A DNA stretch of 64,000 bases from AAA164-E04 sp964342825 (GCA_964342825.1 CAYFHO010000019.1:1-64000); one strand, 5' to 3'; numbered from the stretch's first letter, positions 54,928 through 64,000 are shown. Translations and numbers: made by a program. The notes: generated by a model from the sequence alone, not told the origin.

Positions 54928-56178
54928 ATGACTGAAACATTGCATCAGTTTTGTGAACGATCTCTCGATCAGATTCGGGAAAACGATCTCCATCGAACGC
55001 TACGGTTGATCGAATCACCCCAATCGGCAGTCATCCGAATAAATGGCAAGGAGTATAAGAATTTTTCTTCGAACGATTATTTAGGTCTGGCAAATCATCC
55101 TGAGTTGAAGGATCGTGCCGTTCATGCGGCCCATTCAGGTGGCGTTGGTGCCGGAGCCTCTCCATTGATTTCCGGGTATCACGAATCATTGGAGAAATTA
55201 CAATTGGAACTGGCCAGACTGAAAGGTACGGAATCAGCTTTGGTTTTCAATTCAGGTTATTCCACCTCCATTGGAACGATTACCTCTCTCTTTGGCTCTC
55301 AAGATATACTGATCATTGATAAATTATGTCATGCTTCACTCATCGACGGTGCACGCAATAGCGGGGCAAAATTGAGAGTTTTTCGTCATAACGATTTATT
55401 GGATCTTGAGAAAAAATTGCAGTGGGCCAGATCCATTGGAAATCAAGATCCAAATGATACAGTTCGCCACATTGGAGTGATCGCGGAGAGTATTTACTCA
55501 ATGGACGGAGATTCGTCACCTTTAAGTCAAATGGTGGATCTAAAAAATTCCTATGGAGCCTGGCTACTGATTGATGAAGCACACTCGACAGGTCTGTTTG
55601 GAGAAGATGGTCGAGGATACATTCAATCACTTGGACTATCGGATGAAGTAGAAATACAGATGGGCACACTTGGTAAAGCTTTGGGATGCTCTGGAGGCTT
55701 CATTGCAGGATCGAACAGGTTGATTGATTTCTTGGTCAACAGTGCCAGGTCGTTTATTTTTTCCACAGCCCCCTCCCCGATTGTTTGCTCAGCAGCAACA
55801 GCTGCCGTTCAAATCATCCAGTCGAATGAAGGTAAAATGCTTAGGAAGAACTTGGGAGAAAACATTGATACTTTTTACAAATCCATTCCTGAAAAATGGA
55901 AACAAAAAAGTGAGAGCATGGAACCGGGTTTACACCTGCATGAAGGCGTTATGTCTCCTATCCTTCCCTGGTGGGTAGGTACTCCTGAGAAGGCAATACA
56001 ATTATCCAATCTACTTATGGATCATGGATTTTTCGTTCCTGCAATTCGATTCCCAACAGTGCCAAAAAATACGTCTCGATTGCGAATCACCATCAGCGCA
56101 TCTCATGCTACTGACACTGTTCAAGATTTGGCAGGGACGTTGATTCAATGTCATGAAAAATTGAAGAGAGAATCCTGA
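54928..56178 (+). CDS. bioF: 8-amino-7-oxononanoate synthase
   Basis: 416 residues from ATG 54928, chosen over a TTG at 54895 that lies inside the CorC gene. It is an alpha-oxoamine synthase with NFSSNDYLGLANHPELK, GVGAGASPLISGYH, LVFNSGYSTSIGT, AESIYSMDGDSSPL, LIDEAHSTGLFGEDGRG and MGTLGKALGCSGGF with the PLP lysine. It condenses pimeloyl thioester with alanine in biotin synthesis. It is followed after four bases by bioA; bioB and bioD are not in the window. Confidence 0.9.
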   Translation: MTETLHQFCERSLDQIRENDLHRTLRLIESPQSAVIRINGKEYKNFSSNDYLGLANHPELKDRAVHAAHSGGVGAGASPLISGYHESLEKLQLELARLKGTESALVFNSGYSTSIGTITSLFGSQDILIIDKLCHASLIDGARNSGAKLRVFRHNDLLDLEKKLQWARSIGNQDPNDTVRHIGVIAESIYSMDGDSSPLSQMVDLKNSYGAWLLIDEAHSTGLFGEDGRGYIQSLGLSDEVEIQMGTLGKALGCSGGFIAGSNRLIDFLVNSARSFIFSTAPSPIVCSAATAAVQIIQSNEGKMLRKNLGENIDTFYKSIPEKWKQKSESMEPGLHLHEGVMSPILPWWVGTPEKAIQLSNLLMDHGFFVPAIRFPTVPKNTSRLRITISASHATDTVQDLAGTLIQCHEKLKRES

Positions 56179-56182
56179 AAAT

Positions 56183-57613
56183 ATGCACCCACTCGCACGC
56201 AAGGACCATCGATACGTCTGGCACCCATTTACCCAAATGCAAGATTGGGTCAAAGAAGAACCCATTGTCATTACCTCGGGAAAGGGAGCCGTACTCAGGG
56301 ATCAATATGGCCGAAAATACCTCGATGCGAATTCATCCATTTGGACCAACCTTCACGGGCATCAGAATCCAACCATTGACAGAGCCATAAAAAGCCAATT
56401 GAAAAAAATAGGGCATTCTTCAGCCCTGGGTTTTGCCAATGAACCGGCTTCCTTACTGGCGGAAAAACTCGTCAAAACAGCAAATCCTTCGAAATTATTC
56501 AGGAAAGGACCATTGGAATTCAAAAACCCAAAATTAAAGAAAGTTTTCTTTTCAGACGATGGTTCTACTGCTCTCGAAGCTGCTTTTAAACTGGCTTACG
56601 AACATGCCAGACGTAAGGAAATAGGAACGAAGCCCAAATTCCTATCGATCGAAAACGCATATCACGGGGATACCATTGGCGCGATCAGCGTTGGGCAAGT
56701 TGATTTGTTTCACAAATCATTTTCGGGGTTATTGTTTCCATCCGACAAAGTCATGTCACCGTATTGCTATCGATGTCCGTTTAACAAAGCCAAACCTGAC
56801 AGGGCGGACGCGAGAACAACACGAAAATGTCAGTGGGAGTGTGTAGGAAAAGTTCAGCAAAAGTTTGAACAGGCTCATAAGAAAAATTTGTCTTATGCAG
56901 GTTTTGTTTTTGAACCCATTATTCAAGGAGTCGCAGGAATGGTCTGTCACCCCGAGGGTTGGTTGAAAAGAGTGGCAAGTCTTGCCAGAGAAATAAAAAC
57001 ACCCCTGATTGCAGATGAAGTCATGACAGGTTTTGGAAGAACGGGTTCCATGTTCGCCTCCCACTACGAAGGAGTGCAACCTGATTTTCTTTGTCTGGCA
57101 AAAGGAATGACGGGTGGTTATCTACCCATGGCAGCTACTTTGACAACTCAAGATGTTTTCGACAGTTTCCTGGGTCCCTATGAATCCTTCAAAAGTTTTT
57201 TTCATGGTCATAGCTACACCGGTAATCAACTTGGAGCGTCCGCTGCCCTTGCAAATATCGATCTTCTGAAGCAGAAGAAGAACCGATCTGCAAGGAAGAC
57301 TCTTGAGAAACAATTGAAGCAATCTCTACAGCCACTTTGGAACCTGCCCTGCGTTGGTGACATTCGCCAATCAGGATTGGTCGCAGGAATAGAACTGGTT
57401 CAAGACTGGCGTACCAAAAAACCCTGGCCGATGGCAAAACAGGTTGGAATTCAGGTTTGCCTTGAATTAGCAAACCTGGGGATCCTCACTCGCCCGATCG
57501 GAAGCGTGATCGTTCTTATGCCGCCTTACTGCTGCACTGAAGGACAAATCCGTAAAATGACAACTTCACTTTACATAGCCATCAAAAAAGTGCTCGGTAA
57601 TGCTGAAGTTTAA
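56183..57613 (+). CDS. bioA: Adenosylmethionine-8-amino-7-oxononanoate aminotransferase
   Basis: 476 residues. A class III aminotransferase with YVWHPFTQMQDW (the BioA signature start), DANSSIWTNLHGHQNP, FFSDDGSTALEAAFKLA, ENAYHGDTIGAISVG, LIADEVMTGFGRTGSM and CLAKGMTGGYLPMAAT with the PLP lysine. A Cys-rich insertion, CYRCPF then CQWEC, lies at about 194-220 and may bind a metal. It converts KAPA to DAPA. It is tightly spaced after bioF, so the pair forms a partial biotin operon. Confidence 0.94.
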   Translation: MHPLARKDHRYVWHPFTQMQDWVKEEPIVITSGKGAVLRDQYGRKYLDANSSIWTNLHGHQNPTIDRAIKSQLKKIGHSSALGFANEPASLLAEKLVKTANPSKLFRKGPLEFKNPKLKKVFFSDDGSTALEAAFKLAYEHARRKEIGTKPKFLSIENAYHGDTIGAISVGQVDLFHKSFSGLLFPSDKVMSPYCYRCPFNKAKPDRADARTTRKCQWECVGKVQQKFEQAHKKNLSYAGFVFEPIIQGVAGMVCHPEGWLKRVASLAREIKTPLIADEVMTGFGRTGSMFASHYEGVQPDFLCLAKGMTGGYLPMAATLTTQDVFDSFLGPYESFKSFFHGHSYTGNQLGASAALANIDLLKQKKNRSARKTLEKQLKQSLQPLWNLPCVGDIRQSGLVAGIELVQDWRTKKPWPMAKQVGIQVCLELANLGILTRPIGSVIVLMPPYCCTEGQIRKMTTSLYIAIKKVLGNAEV

Positions 57614-57619
57614 CTTACC

Positions 57620-60019
57620 CTAGTCATCCGTCTTCTCAGACTCCTTGTCAGCAGATTCACCCAATCCAGCTTTCTGCATGGGGTTCTTGTCCAATTTTTC
57701 ATTGGTCAGTTTGAACCTGGATTTTTGGATTTCAGGTGGGTATGTATTATTGGCCAAATTGACATCAGCAGTCTGCAAATGGGGATCAATACGCAAAGTT
57801 CTAATAGGTTCGCGTGTGATCAATAATTTACTGACTGAATCACTGTATTGCCTCCAGATTTCCGCAGGGAAATGGCGGGTTTCTTTGCTGCCGTTAAAAT
57901 ATTCAATTTCCAAAATAATCGGCATGACCAAACCTCCCTTGTTTTCAAAATCAACAACATAAAAATGTCGTTCCAATTTGAGCAAATCCCGATCCTCTGG
58001 ATCCAATTGTTGAATCGATTCCTCCGCCTTTTCACGGTCATTATCCAGCACATCCAGAGGATCGTAATCATTATAGAAATCCACCAAGTCCGGAAATTGC
58101 TCCACCAACACTTTCAGATTTCGATTACGAATTTCGGATATACTCGTCGGCTCTTCCTCGCGATCCTGCTTGCGACGTTCGTTATCAACAACAGGGTCCA
58201 AAGTATCCATTTTGTACTCGGTGACATTTGAAATGGCCAAGTCAACATGATCAGTAGAGTAAAACCAGCCACGCCAGAACCAATCCAGATCAATCCCTGA
58301 AGCATCTTCCAAAGAACGAAAGAAATCTGCTGGTTGGGGCCGTTTAAACATCCAGCGTTGTGAATAGGTGCGGAAGGCAAAATCAAAGACTTCACGCCCA
58401 AGAATGGATTCGCGAAGAATGTTGAGAGCGGTTGCAGGTTTACCATACGCATTGTTACCAAACTGCAAGATCGATTCCGAATTACTCATGATAGCCACTT
58501 GCTGGGAAGATTTCATGTAAGAAACCATGTCTTTTGGTTCTCCCCTCCGGGAGGGATAATCCTTCTCCCATTCTTGTTCAGTAAGATACTGGAGAAAGGT
58601 ATTGAGTCCCTCATCCATCCATGTCCATTGACGCTCATCACTGTTGACGATCATGGGAAAATAATTATGCCCCACCTCATGAATGATCACAGATATCAAA
58701 CCATATTTCGAGTGCATCCATTGTTCAGCATTTGAAGGCGTTCCCCAGTAAGTGCCGTCCTCCATCGGACGCGGAGCATTGAAACATATCATGGGATACT
58801 CCATTCCCCCCACGGGGCCATTCACTGAAATGGCGACTGGATAGGGATAATCAAAAGAAAACTTGGAATACACATCCATGGTGTGCGCTACTGCATGCGT
58901 GGAATATTTACTCCACAGCGGTTCAGCTTCATTGGGATAAAATGACATGGCGAGCACATTGTTTTTTCCAGAGACATGGTTCATGGCATCCCAGATGAAC
59001 TTACGAGAACTGGCGAAAGCAAAATCCCGAACATCTTTGGCCTCAAAGATCCAGGTTTTTTTGCCGGACGATTTGGTTGATTCGTTTTTCTTTGCCTCCT
59101 CGGGGGTCACAATAAATATAGGTTCGTCGACCTTGCTAGCTTTCTTAAATCTGGATAGCTGTTCCTTGGTCAATACTTCGTCGCTATTCTGCAATTGCCC
59201 AGTAGCAGCAACGATATGATCATCTGGAACAGTAATCGCAACCCGATACTCACCAAATTCAAGTGTGAATTCTCCACGGCCTAGGAATTGTTTATGGTGC
59301 CATCCCCTGTCATCTGTATAAGCCGCCATGCGAGGAAACCACTGAGCCATCTCATAGATGAAATTATCGTCATCTGGAAAATATTCGTAGCCACTTCGAG
59401 CTCGAATCAATTTCGCGTCAATGATGTTGTAGGACCAGCTAATCGAGAAGCTCGTCGATTTACCTGGCTTAAGTGGATACGGCAGGTCAATCCGCATCAT
59501 GGTTTTGACAATCGCATGATCAAGGTCTGCCCCAGAAGCATCTTTGACGGAATGAATGCGCGCTTTGCCGTCAAACTGCTCGCGTTCCATCAATCCACGA
59601 AGAGATTTAAATCGTAACTTTTTAATATCTGGAGCCGGGGCAGTTATGTGGCCATCGGAATCTTTGGCAAAAAGATTTGCATCAATCTGAACCCAAAGAT
59701 ATTCAAGTGAATCAGGACTATGATTGGTGTATTGGATTTTCTCGGTACCAATGATTCGCTGGGCCTCATCGTCCAACTCCACTTGTATGTCGTAATCAGC
59801 ACGCTGTTGCCAATATTCATGCCCTGGCGCTCCAGAGGCTGTTCGATAAGCATTGGGTGTTGGCAATATTTCCTCCAATTGACGGAACTTACCTTCTCCA
59901 AATTCAGCCGCACCACTAAAAGTGCAGGAAAAACATATGGCAAACAGCCAAACCAATAAGGACCGAAATCCGGTTGGAACTAGAATGTAACCTTCAGTTC
60001 TGGATATATAAACATTCAT
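57620..60019 (-). CDS. Exported M1 family metallopeptidase (aminopeptidase-like)
   Basis: 799 residues from ATG 60019 giving MNVYISRTEGYILVP and a signal peptide ending near TFSGAAE; a TTG at 60058 is less likely. The beta-sandwich N-domain has ERIQYTNHS-like GTEKIQYTNHSPDSLEYLW. The zinc motif is HEVGHNYFP, and the third ligand Glu is 18 residues on, in WMDEGLNTF. The exopeptidase motif appears as PVGGMEYPM rather than GAMEN, a variant seen in bacterial M1 proteins. The C-terminal ~150 residues are polar and charged. Likely a periplasmic or surface peptidase for nutrient peptides. Confidence 0.93.
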   Translation of the reverse strand: MNVYISRTEGYILVPTGFRSLLVWLFAICFSCTFSGAAEFGEGKFRQLEEILPTPNAYRTASGAPGHEYWQQRADYDIQVELDDEAQRIIGTEKIQYTNHSPDSLEYLWVQIDANLFAKDSDGHITAPAPDIKKLRFKSLRGLMEREQFDGKARIHSVKDASGADLDHAIVKTMMRIDLPYPLKPGKSTSFSISWSYNIIDAKLIRARSGYEYFPDDDNFIYEMAQWFPRMAAYTDDRGWHHKQFLGRGEFTLEFGEYRVAITVPDDHIVAATGQLQNSDEVLTKEQLSRFKKASKVDEPIFIVTPEEAKKNESTKSSGKKTWIFEAKDVRDFAFASSRKFIWDAMNHVSGKNNVLAMSFYPNEAEPLWSKYSTHAVAHTMDVYSKFSFDYPYPVAISVNGPVGGMEYPMICFNAPRPMEDGTYWGTPSNAEQWMHSKYGLISVIIHEVGHNYFPMIVNSDERQWTWMDEGLNTFLQYLTEQEWEKDYPSRRGEPKDMVSYMKSSQQVAIMSNSESILQFGNNAYGKPATALNILRESILGREVFDFAFRTYSQRWMFKRPQPADFFRSLEDASGIDLDWFWRGWFYSTDHVDLAISNVTEYKMDTLDPVVDNERRKQDREEEPTSISEIRNRNLKVLVEQFPDLVDFYNDYDPLDVLDNDREKAEESIQQLDPEDRDLLKLERHFYVVDFENKGGLVMPIILEIEYFNGSKETRHFPAEIWRQYSDSVSKLLITREPIRTLRIDPHLQTADVNLANNTYPPEIQKSRFKLTNEKLDKNPMQKAGLGESADKESEKTDD

Positions 60020-60083
60020 GATGGGGGGGATACTAAAATGAAGAATGATTGGAATCAACCAACAAGATTACCGATTGTACCAG

Positions 60084-60101
60084 TTGGGGTCAGCCCTCAA
60101 A
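60084..60101. repeat. Left inverted repeat of the RAYT element
   Basis: TTGGGGTCAGCCCTCAAA, 18 bases, is the exact reverse complement of 61213-61230. A related motif is at 14331-14347. Confidence 0.8.
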
Positions 60102-60123
60102 TTAATAATTAAGGATACTCAGG

Positions 60124-61170
60124 TCAATGGCTTATTTCCAACTCATCCTTTTTGCTGGTGAGTAAGCGTTCGATTTTCTTGAGGTCTTTTCTGAACTTTC
60201 GGTTGGTCTGCTCCAATTCCTTTGTTTTACCAATCTGTGCTGATATTGCCGCACCGGTTGTGAGATTAAGTATCTGAGATATTTCCCTTTGAGTCAGCCC
60301 ACAATATTTGAACAACATTTTTGCTGCCACAGGACGATAATATGTTCCTCTTTGCTGCCGTGTTAACTCATCTACATCAATTCCAAAATACTCTGTTAGT
60401 AATTGAATGACCAATTCAGGAGCCATTGTGGTGGTTTTGCGTCTGTATGCCACATCCTCTATTTTCCCGTACTTAAGCTTGGCTCGATTTCTTAACCTTT
60501 CGATCATGATTCGAAAGTCGCCATCTCCGATTCCCTTGAAGGATTGTTTTAGAACTTCGTTTAGTTCGTCATCATTGTTGGCCAATCCAAACTCCACATA
60601 TTCCCGAAATCCTCTTGCTCCACCTTGTCCGTATTTCTTGACCAATAGATATAGTGGCTGTCCGTCGAGGTAATCTACCATCTTATGCCTTCTAATTAGA
60701 AAGGGGTAACTACTCCAAGAATAAGACCTTAAATATTGTATTTTGTCTTTGATTGAGCGCTTTTTCCAGTAAGTCGTCGAAACAGGGTTGAGGTGTATGT
60801 AGCGACTCAATTTCAAAAGGTATTCATCTCCAGAAACCAATACAGCTTTATATCTGCCGTCCAGTAAATGCCCATGGCGCTTATGCCGTCGATTGAAATA
60901 AACCGTGTACCCTGTGTTGAGTGACTGCATGAACTTGGAAAGATTTCCTCGAGGGGTTTCCAGTAACAAATGAAAACGATTGGACATCAAACAAAACGAA
61001 TACAACCGAACTTCAAAATCTTGAACACTCTGTTGAAGCCTTCTCAAAAATCTTTCCCTGTCTCCGTCATCGCGAAACAATTTATTTCTGTCGCTCCTCC
61101 AACTACCAAGCATTCGGCTACAAACATGATAAATCGCTCCAGGATAATGGATACGTAGTGGTCTTGCCAT
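60124..61170 (-). CDS. REP-associated tyrosine transposase (RAYT, Y1_Tnp)
   Basis: 348 residues. MARPLRIHYPGAIYHV opens the Y1 transposase domain. The catalytic Tyr region is SRYIHLNPV (Y124). The metal-binding HUH motif, usually NHxHLL, reads SNRFHLLLE here with R65 for the first His, which a single CAT to CGT change could cause; this may impair nicking. A helical middle region follows, then a C-terminal helix-turn-helix (LTQREISQILNLTTGAAISAQ) resembling DnaA-type or other DNA-binding tails. It sits between the inverted repeats. Confidence 0.92.
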   Translation of the reverse strand: MARPLRIHYPGAIYHVCSRMLGSWRSDRNKLFRDDGDRERFLRRLQQSVQDFEVRLYSFCLMSNRFHLLLETPRGNLSKFMQSLNTGYTVYFNRRHKRHGHLLDGRYKAVLVSGDEYLLKLSRYIHLNPVSTTYWKKRSIKDKIQYLRSYSWSSYPFLIRRHKMVDYLDGQPLYLLVKKYGQGGARGFREYVEFGLANNDDELNEVLKQSFKGIGDGDFRIMIERLRNRAKLKYGKIEDVAYRRKTTTMAPELVIQLLTEYFGIDVDELTRQQRGTYYRPVAAKMLFKYCGLTQREISQILNLTTGAAISAQIGKTKELEQTNRKFRKDLKKIERLLTSKKDELEISH

Positions 61171-61212
61171 TGATGAAACTTAGGATCTATTCATAAAGAA
61201 GTAAATTTGTTT

Positions 61213-61230
61213 TTTGAGGGCTGACCCCAA
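61213..61230. repeat. Right inverted repeat of the RAYT element
   Basis: TTTGAGGGCTGACCCCAA pairs exactly with the left copy at 60084-60101. No target-site duplication is obvious just outside the repeats. Confidence 0.8.
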
Positions 61231-61262
61231 AAAGAAAATCTCGAGTCATTCGAATGGTCGGG

Positions 61263-63512
61263 TTAAAGTGCAGCCCTGTTTGCCAGTGCTTGCTTCAATG
61301 ATGTTAATTTGAGTGGCTTTTGAAGGACGGTGACTTCCAAGTCAGACAAAACTGACAACTGATTAGGGAACACCATCAGGATGATTCTTTGAAGGTGCGG
61401 TTTCACTTCCGGTTGTGAGATCATATTGCGCAGTGATTGAATATCTGTTCCTGCATCCATCAAAATTATCTCACCAGAGGCAAAAGTTTGAATCAGCTCA
61501 CTTTTCAGGTCATCTACGAAAGAATACTCCACATTGAGCTGTTTACAAAGTTGACCTAAAAACTCGTCGATCGGTGGATGCAGCCCCACGAAAAACACGT
61601 GAGGGAAACGTGAACTTTTGCTTTGGTCGAACCTGGATTCTTCCACATCGCTATTTGGTTCAGAGACGGTTATGTGAAAAGTAAACTGAGTACCTATACC
61701 TGGTTCACTAGTAACGGAAATTCCTCCCCCAAGAAACTCGGCTAATCTTTTGCATATGGCTAACCCAAGACCCGTTCCACCAAATTTACGGGTCGTTGAA
61801 CCATCCACCTGTGAAAAATCTTTAAACAATTTACCAAGGTCGGTTGGTTCAATTCCCATTCCCGTGTCAGACACACAGACCTGCAGTTTCTGGCTGCCCT
61901 TTGAACTGGCAAATGTTTCCACATGAACGATGACATGGCCCTTGGAGGTGAATTTGACCGCGTTACTTACCAGGTTTAAAAGGATTTGCCTCAATCGAAG
62001 TTCATCGGTAACGACTCTATCGGTAGTTCCTGGAGCAAAAGTATATATCAAATCGAGATGCTTTTGTCCGGCGGCAGCGGACATGGTTTCAAATACATCT
62101 TCTATGGTTCGGCGCAGTGAAAATTCCCGCATTTCAATCTGCATATGGCCGGATTCTATCTTGGAAAAATCTAATATCTCATTGATGATCTGCAACAGGT
62201 TGACGGCACTAGTATCGATGGATTCCACATAGTCCTGCTGCACTTCATCCAGGTGGGTTTCTTTGAGCAACGAGGTCATTCCAATCACACCATTCATGGG
62301 AGTGCGGATTTCGTGACTCATATTGGCGAGGAATTGAGATTTCGCTTGGTTGGCAACCTCAGCTTTTCGCCGCTCGTTTTTAATAGTTTCCATCTGTTCC
62401 TGGATTCTGGAAGACATGGATGTGAATGTATTCGCCAATTGACCGAATTCATTCTGATATTCATCAGATACTTTTGATGCTTTGAAGTTACCTTCGGCAA
62501 GTTTTTGCATATCGCCTGAAAGCCGTCTCAGTCGATTGACCAATTCGGTGGCACGCTTCCCTTCAGACGCCATCAGACCAATAACCAGTATCAAACTGCT
62601 ACCAAATAGCACGCTTCCGATGATCATTGATTTTTTTCGCTGTCTCATCAATCCGGACTGAAAATCCATAAACTGATCATCAATCTGTTTGCGAGTTGCT
62701 CCAAGGGTTGGAGCGATACGATCATATTTCAGTTTGCTTTCATGATTAGACAGGTGAAATTCGAGAGTCTTTTTTTGTACAGATTCGATGATACTTTGAA
62801 ATTTGTTCAATGGATCAACCAACTTTTGCTTTGATTTCAAAGAGCCTGGTCCTTCTTCCAGTCGTTGATTTAATTCATCCAGAATTTGGAGCAGCTCTCT
62901 GGTTAGGCTCATGTCCAAAGTCTTATCGAACCTAAGCTCTAAAATTTTAATCTGATAGAATAATGGCATCAACATGTAGGCAACGGCTGGTGATTCCGTA
63001 GCCTGCAATATTTCCATGTCCATGCCTGCCAAATCGGATACCAGGCTATTTTCCAGTTCAGCCAGATCCGCCAATAAACCCGAATCCGTGAATATACCTA
63101 TCTGATCACGAATACGAAGCGTATCCTCGACGGATTGTTGGTATTCACTGATCTGTATTTGCAGCAACTCTATGGAGCGTTCCACCTCATCGATACTTGC
63201 TTGATCCAATGTGGAATTCAATAAAGTGGTCGTTTCATTAATTTTCTGCAGGAAAGCTTCGTGTTTAAATTTCTCATGATCGGCCAAAACTTCAAACTCA
63301 AGTAGTCGGGCATCTCGAATGAACTCAGAGGTCCGTGCAAGCTTGGTTTTTAGATTCAATAGAATGGCCTGCTCACGAAGACTCTCAGTCGTATGAGATG
63401 TATCCAAAAGATAAAGTACGCCCAGAGCTATCAGGAGGATGGGTGTCAGGACAGCAATGACAACAAAATGCCTTACAAACCGAAACTCTTTGAACGAATT
63501 TCTTAGAACCAT
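61263..63512 (-). CDS. Membrane sensor histidine kinase with C-terminal receiver-like domain
   Basis: 749 residues. An N-terminal membrane segment (about 15-34), a long helical extracytoplasmic domain (35-295) and a second membrane segment (~296-315) lead to HAMP, LVNRLRRLSGDMQKLAEGNF. HisKA has NMSHEIRTPMNGVIGM and HATPase has NLVSNAVKFTSKG, DTGMGIEP and GGTGLGLAI. The C-terminal ~115 residues resemble a receiver: the acceptor-like Asp in IILMDAGTD and Lys in LQKPLK remain, but the acidic pair near HVFFVGLHPP is lost. It is likely a degenerate receiver or regulatory module. It is next to the YHS gene, with no response regulator adjacent. Confidence 0.9.
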   Translation of the reverse strand: MVLRNSFKEFRFVRHFVVIAVLTPILLIALGVLYLLDTSHTTESLREQAILLNLKTKLARTSEFIRDARLLEFEVLADHEKFKHEAFLQKINETTTLLNSTLDQASIDEVERSIELLQIQISEYQQSVEDTLRIRDQIGIFTDSGLLADLAELENSLVSDLAGMDMEILQATESPAVAYMLMPLFYQIKILELRFDKTLDMSLTRELLQILDELNQRLEEGPGSLKSKQKLVDPLNKFQSIIESVQKKTLEFHLSNHESKLKYDRIAPTLGATRKQIDDQFMDFQSGLMRQRKKSMIIGSVLFGSSLILVIGLMASEGKRATELVNRLRRLSGDMQKLAEGNFKASKVSDEYQNEFGQLANTFTSMSSRIQEQMETIKNERRKAEVANQAKSQFLANMSHEIRTPMNGVIGMTSLLKETHLDEVQQDYVESIDTSAVNLLQIINEILDFSKIESGHMQIEMREFSLRRTIEDVFETMSAAAGQKHLDLIYTFAPGTTDRVVTDELRLRQILLNLVSNAVKFTSKGHVIVHVETFASSKGSQKLQVCVSDTGMGIEPTDLGKLFKDFSQVDGSTTRKFGGTGLGLAICKRLAEFLGGGISVTSEPGIGTQFTFHITVSEPNSDVEESRFDQSKSSRFPHVFFVGLHPPIDEFLGQLCKQLNVEYSFVDDLKSELIQTFASGEIILMDAGTDIQSLRNMISQPEVKPHLQRIILMVFPNQLSVLSDLEVTVLQKPLKLTSLKQALANRAAL

Positions 63513-63563
63513 TCAAAAGACATTTAAGTTTTTACACATGAACTCAAAAAACTGGACAGGTCT

Positions 63564-64000
63564 TTATTCAAGCTCCTTGGGAGATTTGTCTTTGATGAGC
63601 ACCCAATTGTCATCGACCTTTGCGAGGTTTTTTTCCAGATCTTGAAAAAATTTCTCTTTCACTTCGTCGTTTAGAAAAACGTACAACTTATCGTTCTGCA
63701 CCGACCAAACATTAGGATCACCATCAAACTTCTTACCGAGCACAACACCAAAAGTGCAGTACCCACCATTGGCGGGAACGAAATTACCCGGATTCGACAT
63801 GAAAGACTTTAAATTTTCTTCATTGTTAAAAAGCCATTTTGCCCCAGCCCATTCATGCTGAAACTCAGCCTTGCCTTCAACCGCTTTACCATTCATCTGG
63901 TATTCAACCGCATCATATCCTCGCAATGCCCTTCCTGACTCGTCCAAATTAATGGCATAAGTATTGTTGTTGCTGGATGCGTTTTCGGTCGGTGCCGGCG
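63564..64000 (-). CDS. YHS domain protein, 5' end beyond the window
   Basis: The open frame runs off the right edge, so the start is missing; 145 residues are visible. The YHS domain reads RGYDAVEYQMNGKAVEG, EWAGAKWLFNNEENLKSFM, PANGGYCTFGVVLGKKFDGDP and KLYVFLNDEVKEKF. The domain often binds metal or sits in heavy-metal and copper-related proteins. The part before the domain is Ser/Thr/Asn-rich (PTENASSNNN), like a linker after a signal peptide or lipobox that lies outside. Confidence 0.85.
   Translation of the reverse strand, partial: PAPTENASSNNNTYAINLDESGRALRGYDAVEYQMNGKAVEGKAEFQHEWAGAKWLFNNEENLKSFMSNPGNFVPANGGYCTFGVVLGKKFDGDPNVWSVQNDKLYVFLNDEVKEKFFQDLEKNLAKVDDNWVLIKDKSPKELE

Larger units (their letters stand above)
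60084..61230. mobile_element. RAYT-type (IS200-like Y1) element bounded by inverted repeats
   Basis: One tyrosine-HUH-type transposase gene lies between an 18-base perfect inverted repeat pair (60084-60101 and 61213-61230; core TTGGGGTCAGCCCTCAA). Such arrangements occur for REP-associated tyrosine transposases, whose flanking palindromes are their recognition sites. Whether the unit still moves is doubtful (see the transposase entry). Confidence 0.65.

Noticed and set aside
1..64000. tRNA, rRNA genes, CRISPR arrays and prophage
   Set aside because: I looked for CCA-ended cloverleaf-like stretches, regularly spaced repeats and phage genes and saw none. A covariance-model search would be needed to be sure for small RNAs.

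Overview
The window reads as chromosome from a Verrucomicrobiota bacterium (PVC superphylum), probably aquatic or marine and polysaccharide-degrading. This rests on family content, not on a database search. The content includes a PVC-type membrane-bound dehydrogenase with HEAT repeats and a C-terminal heme motif, a DUF1549/DUF1553 - DUF1501 - WD40 operon, a sulfatase with a formylglycine-generating enzyme homologue, a giant lamin-tail/CotH secreted protein, and a C-terminal Y-x-I-E...W...FF module shared by two exported proteins. I see no rRNA, tRNA or CRISPR array. Shine-Dalgarno signals are weak, so many starts were chosen from signal peptides, codon type and overlaps.

Layout. 0.2-5.8 kb: membrane protein, HEAT/thioredoxin protein with a His-rich insertion, Ste24-like protease, secreted Arg/Gly-rich protein, YchF. 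5.8-12.3 kb: a small AraC-type regulator with a repeated operator-like motif, then a three-gene block (methyltransferase, kinase-receiver-kinase fusion, receiver protein) resembling the Ralstonia PhcB-PhcS/PhcR-PhcQ quorum-sensing cluster. 12.3-23 kb: octaheme cytochrome, FKBP isomerase, nrdR cluster, HIT protein, PgsA, and a tightly overlapping minus-strand operon (PVC dehydrogenase, rnhB, yraN, mutM). 23-26 kb: an AT-richer stretch with small exported or membrane proteins of unknown function. 26-45 kb: exported functions (CE15-like esterase, 2.4-kilo-residue LTD/CotH protein, sulfatase, AIM24, DUF1080-like protein, FGE, DUF1549/DUF1501/WD40 operon). 45-60 kb: DUF374 acyltransferase, ruvA, ruvC, DJ-1/PfpI protein, sugar isomerase, serine hydrolase, GNAT, DUF2975/XRE pair, folB overlapping a HAD-Nudix fusion, CorC-like protein, bioF-bioA, M1 peptidase. 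60-64 kb: a RAYT-type transposase element bounded by 18-bp inverted repeats, a sensor kinase, and a YHS-domain gene cut by the window edge.

How genes may work together. The methyltransferase/kinase/receiver block could make and sense a methylated lipid-type signal. The HAD-Nudix fusion overlapping folB could supply the two dephosphorylation steps before dihydroneopterin aldolase in folate synthesis. The FGE homologue keeps both active-site cysteines and could activate the CSPSR-type sulfatase nearby. These three links are inferences from domain order and gene overlap.
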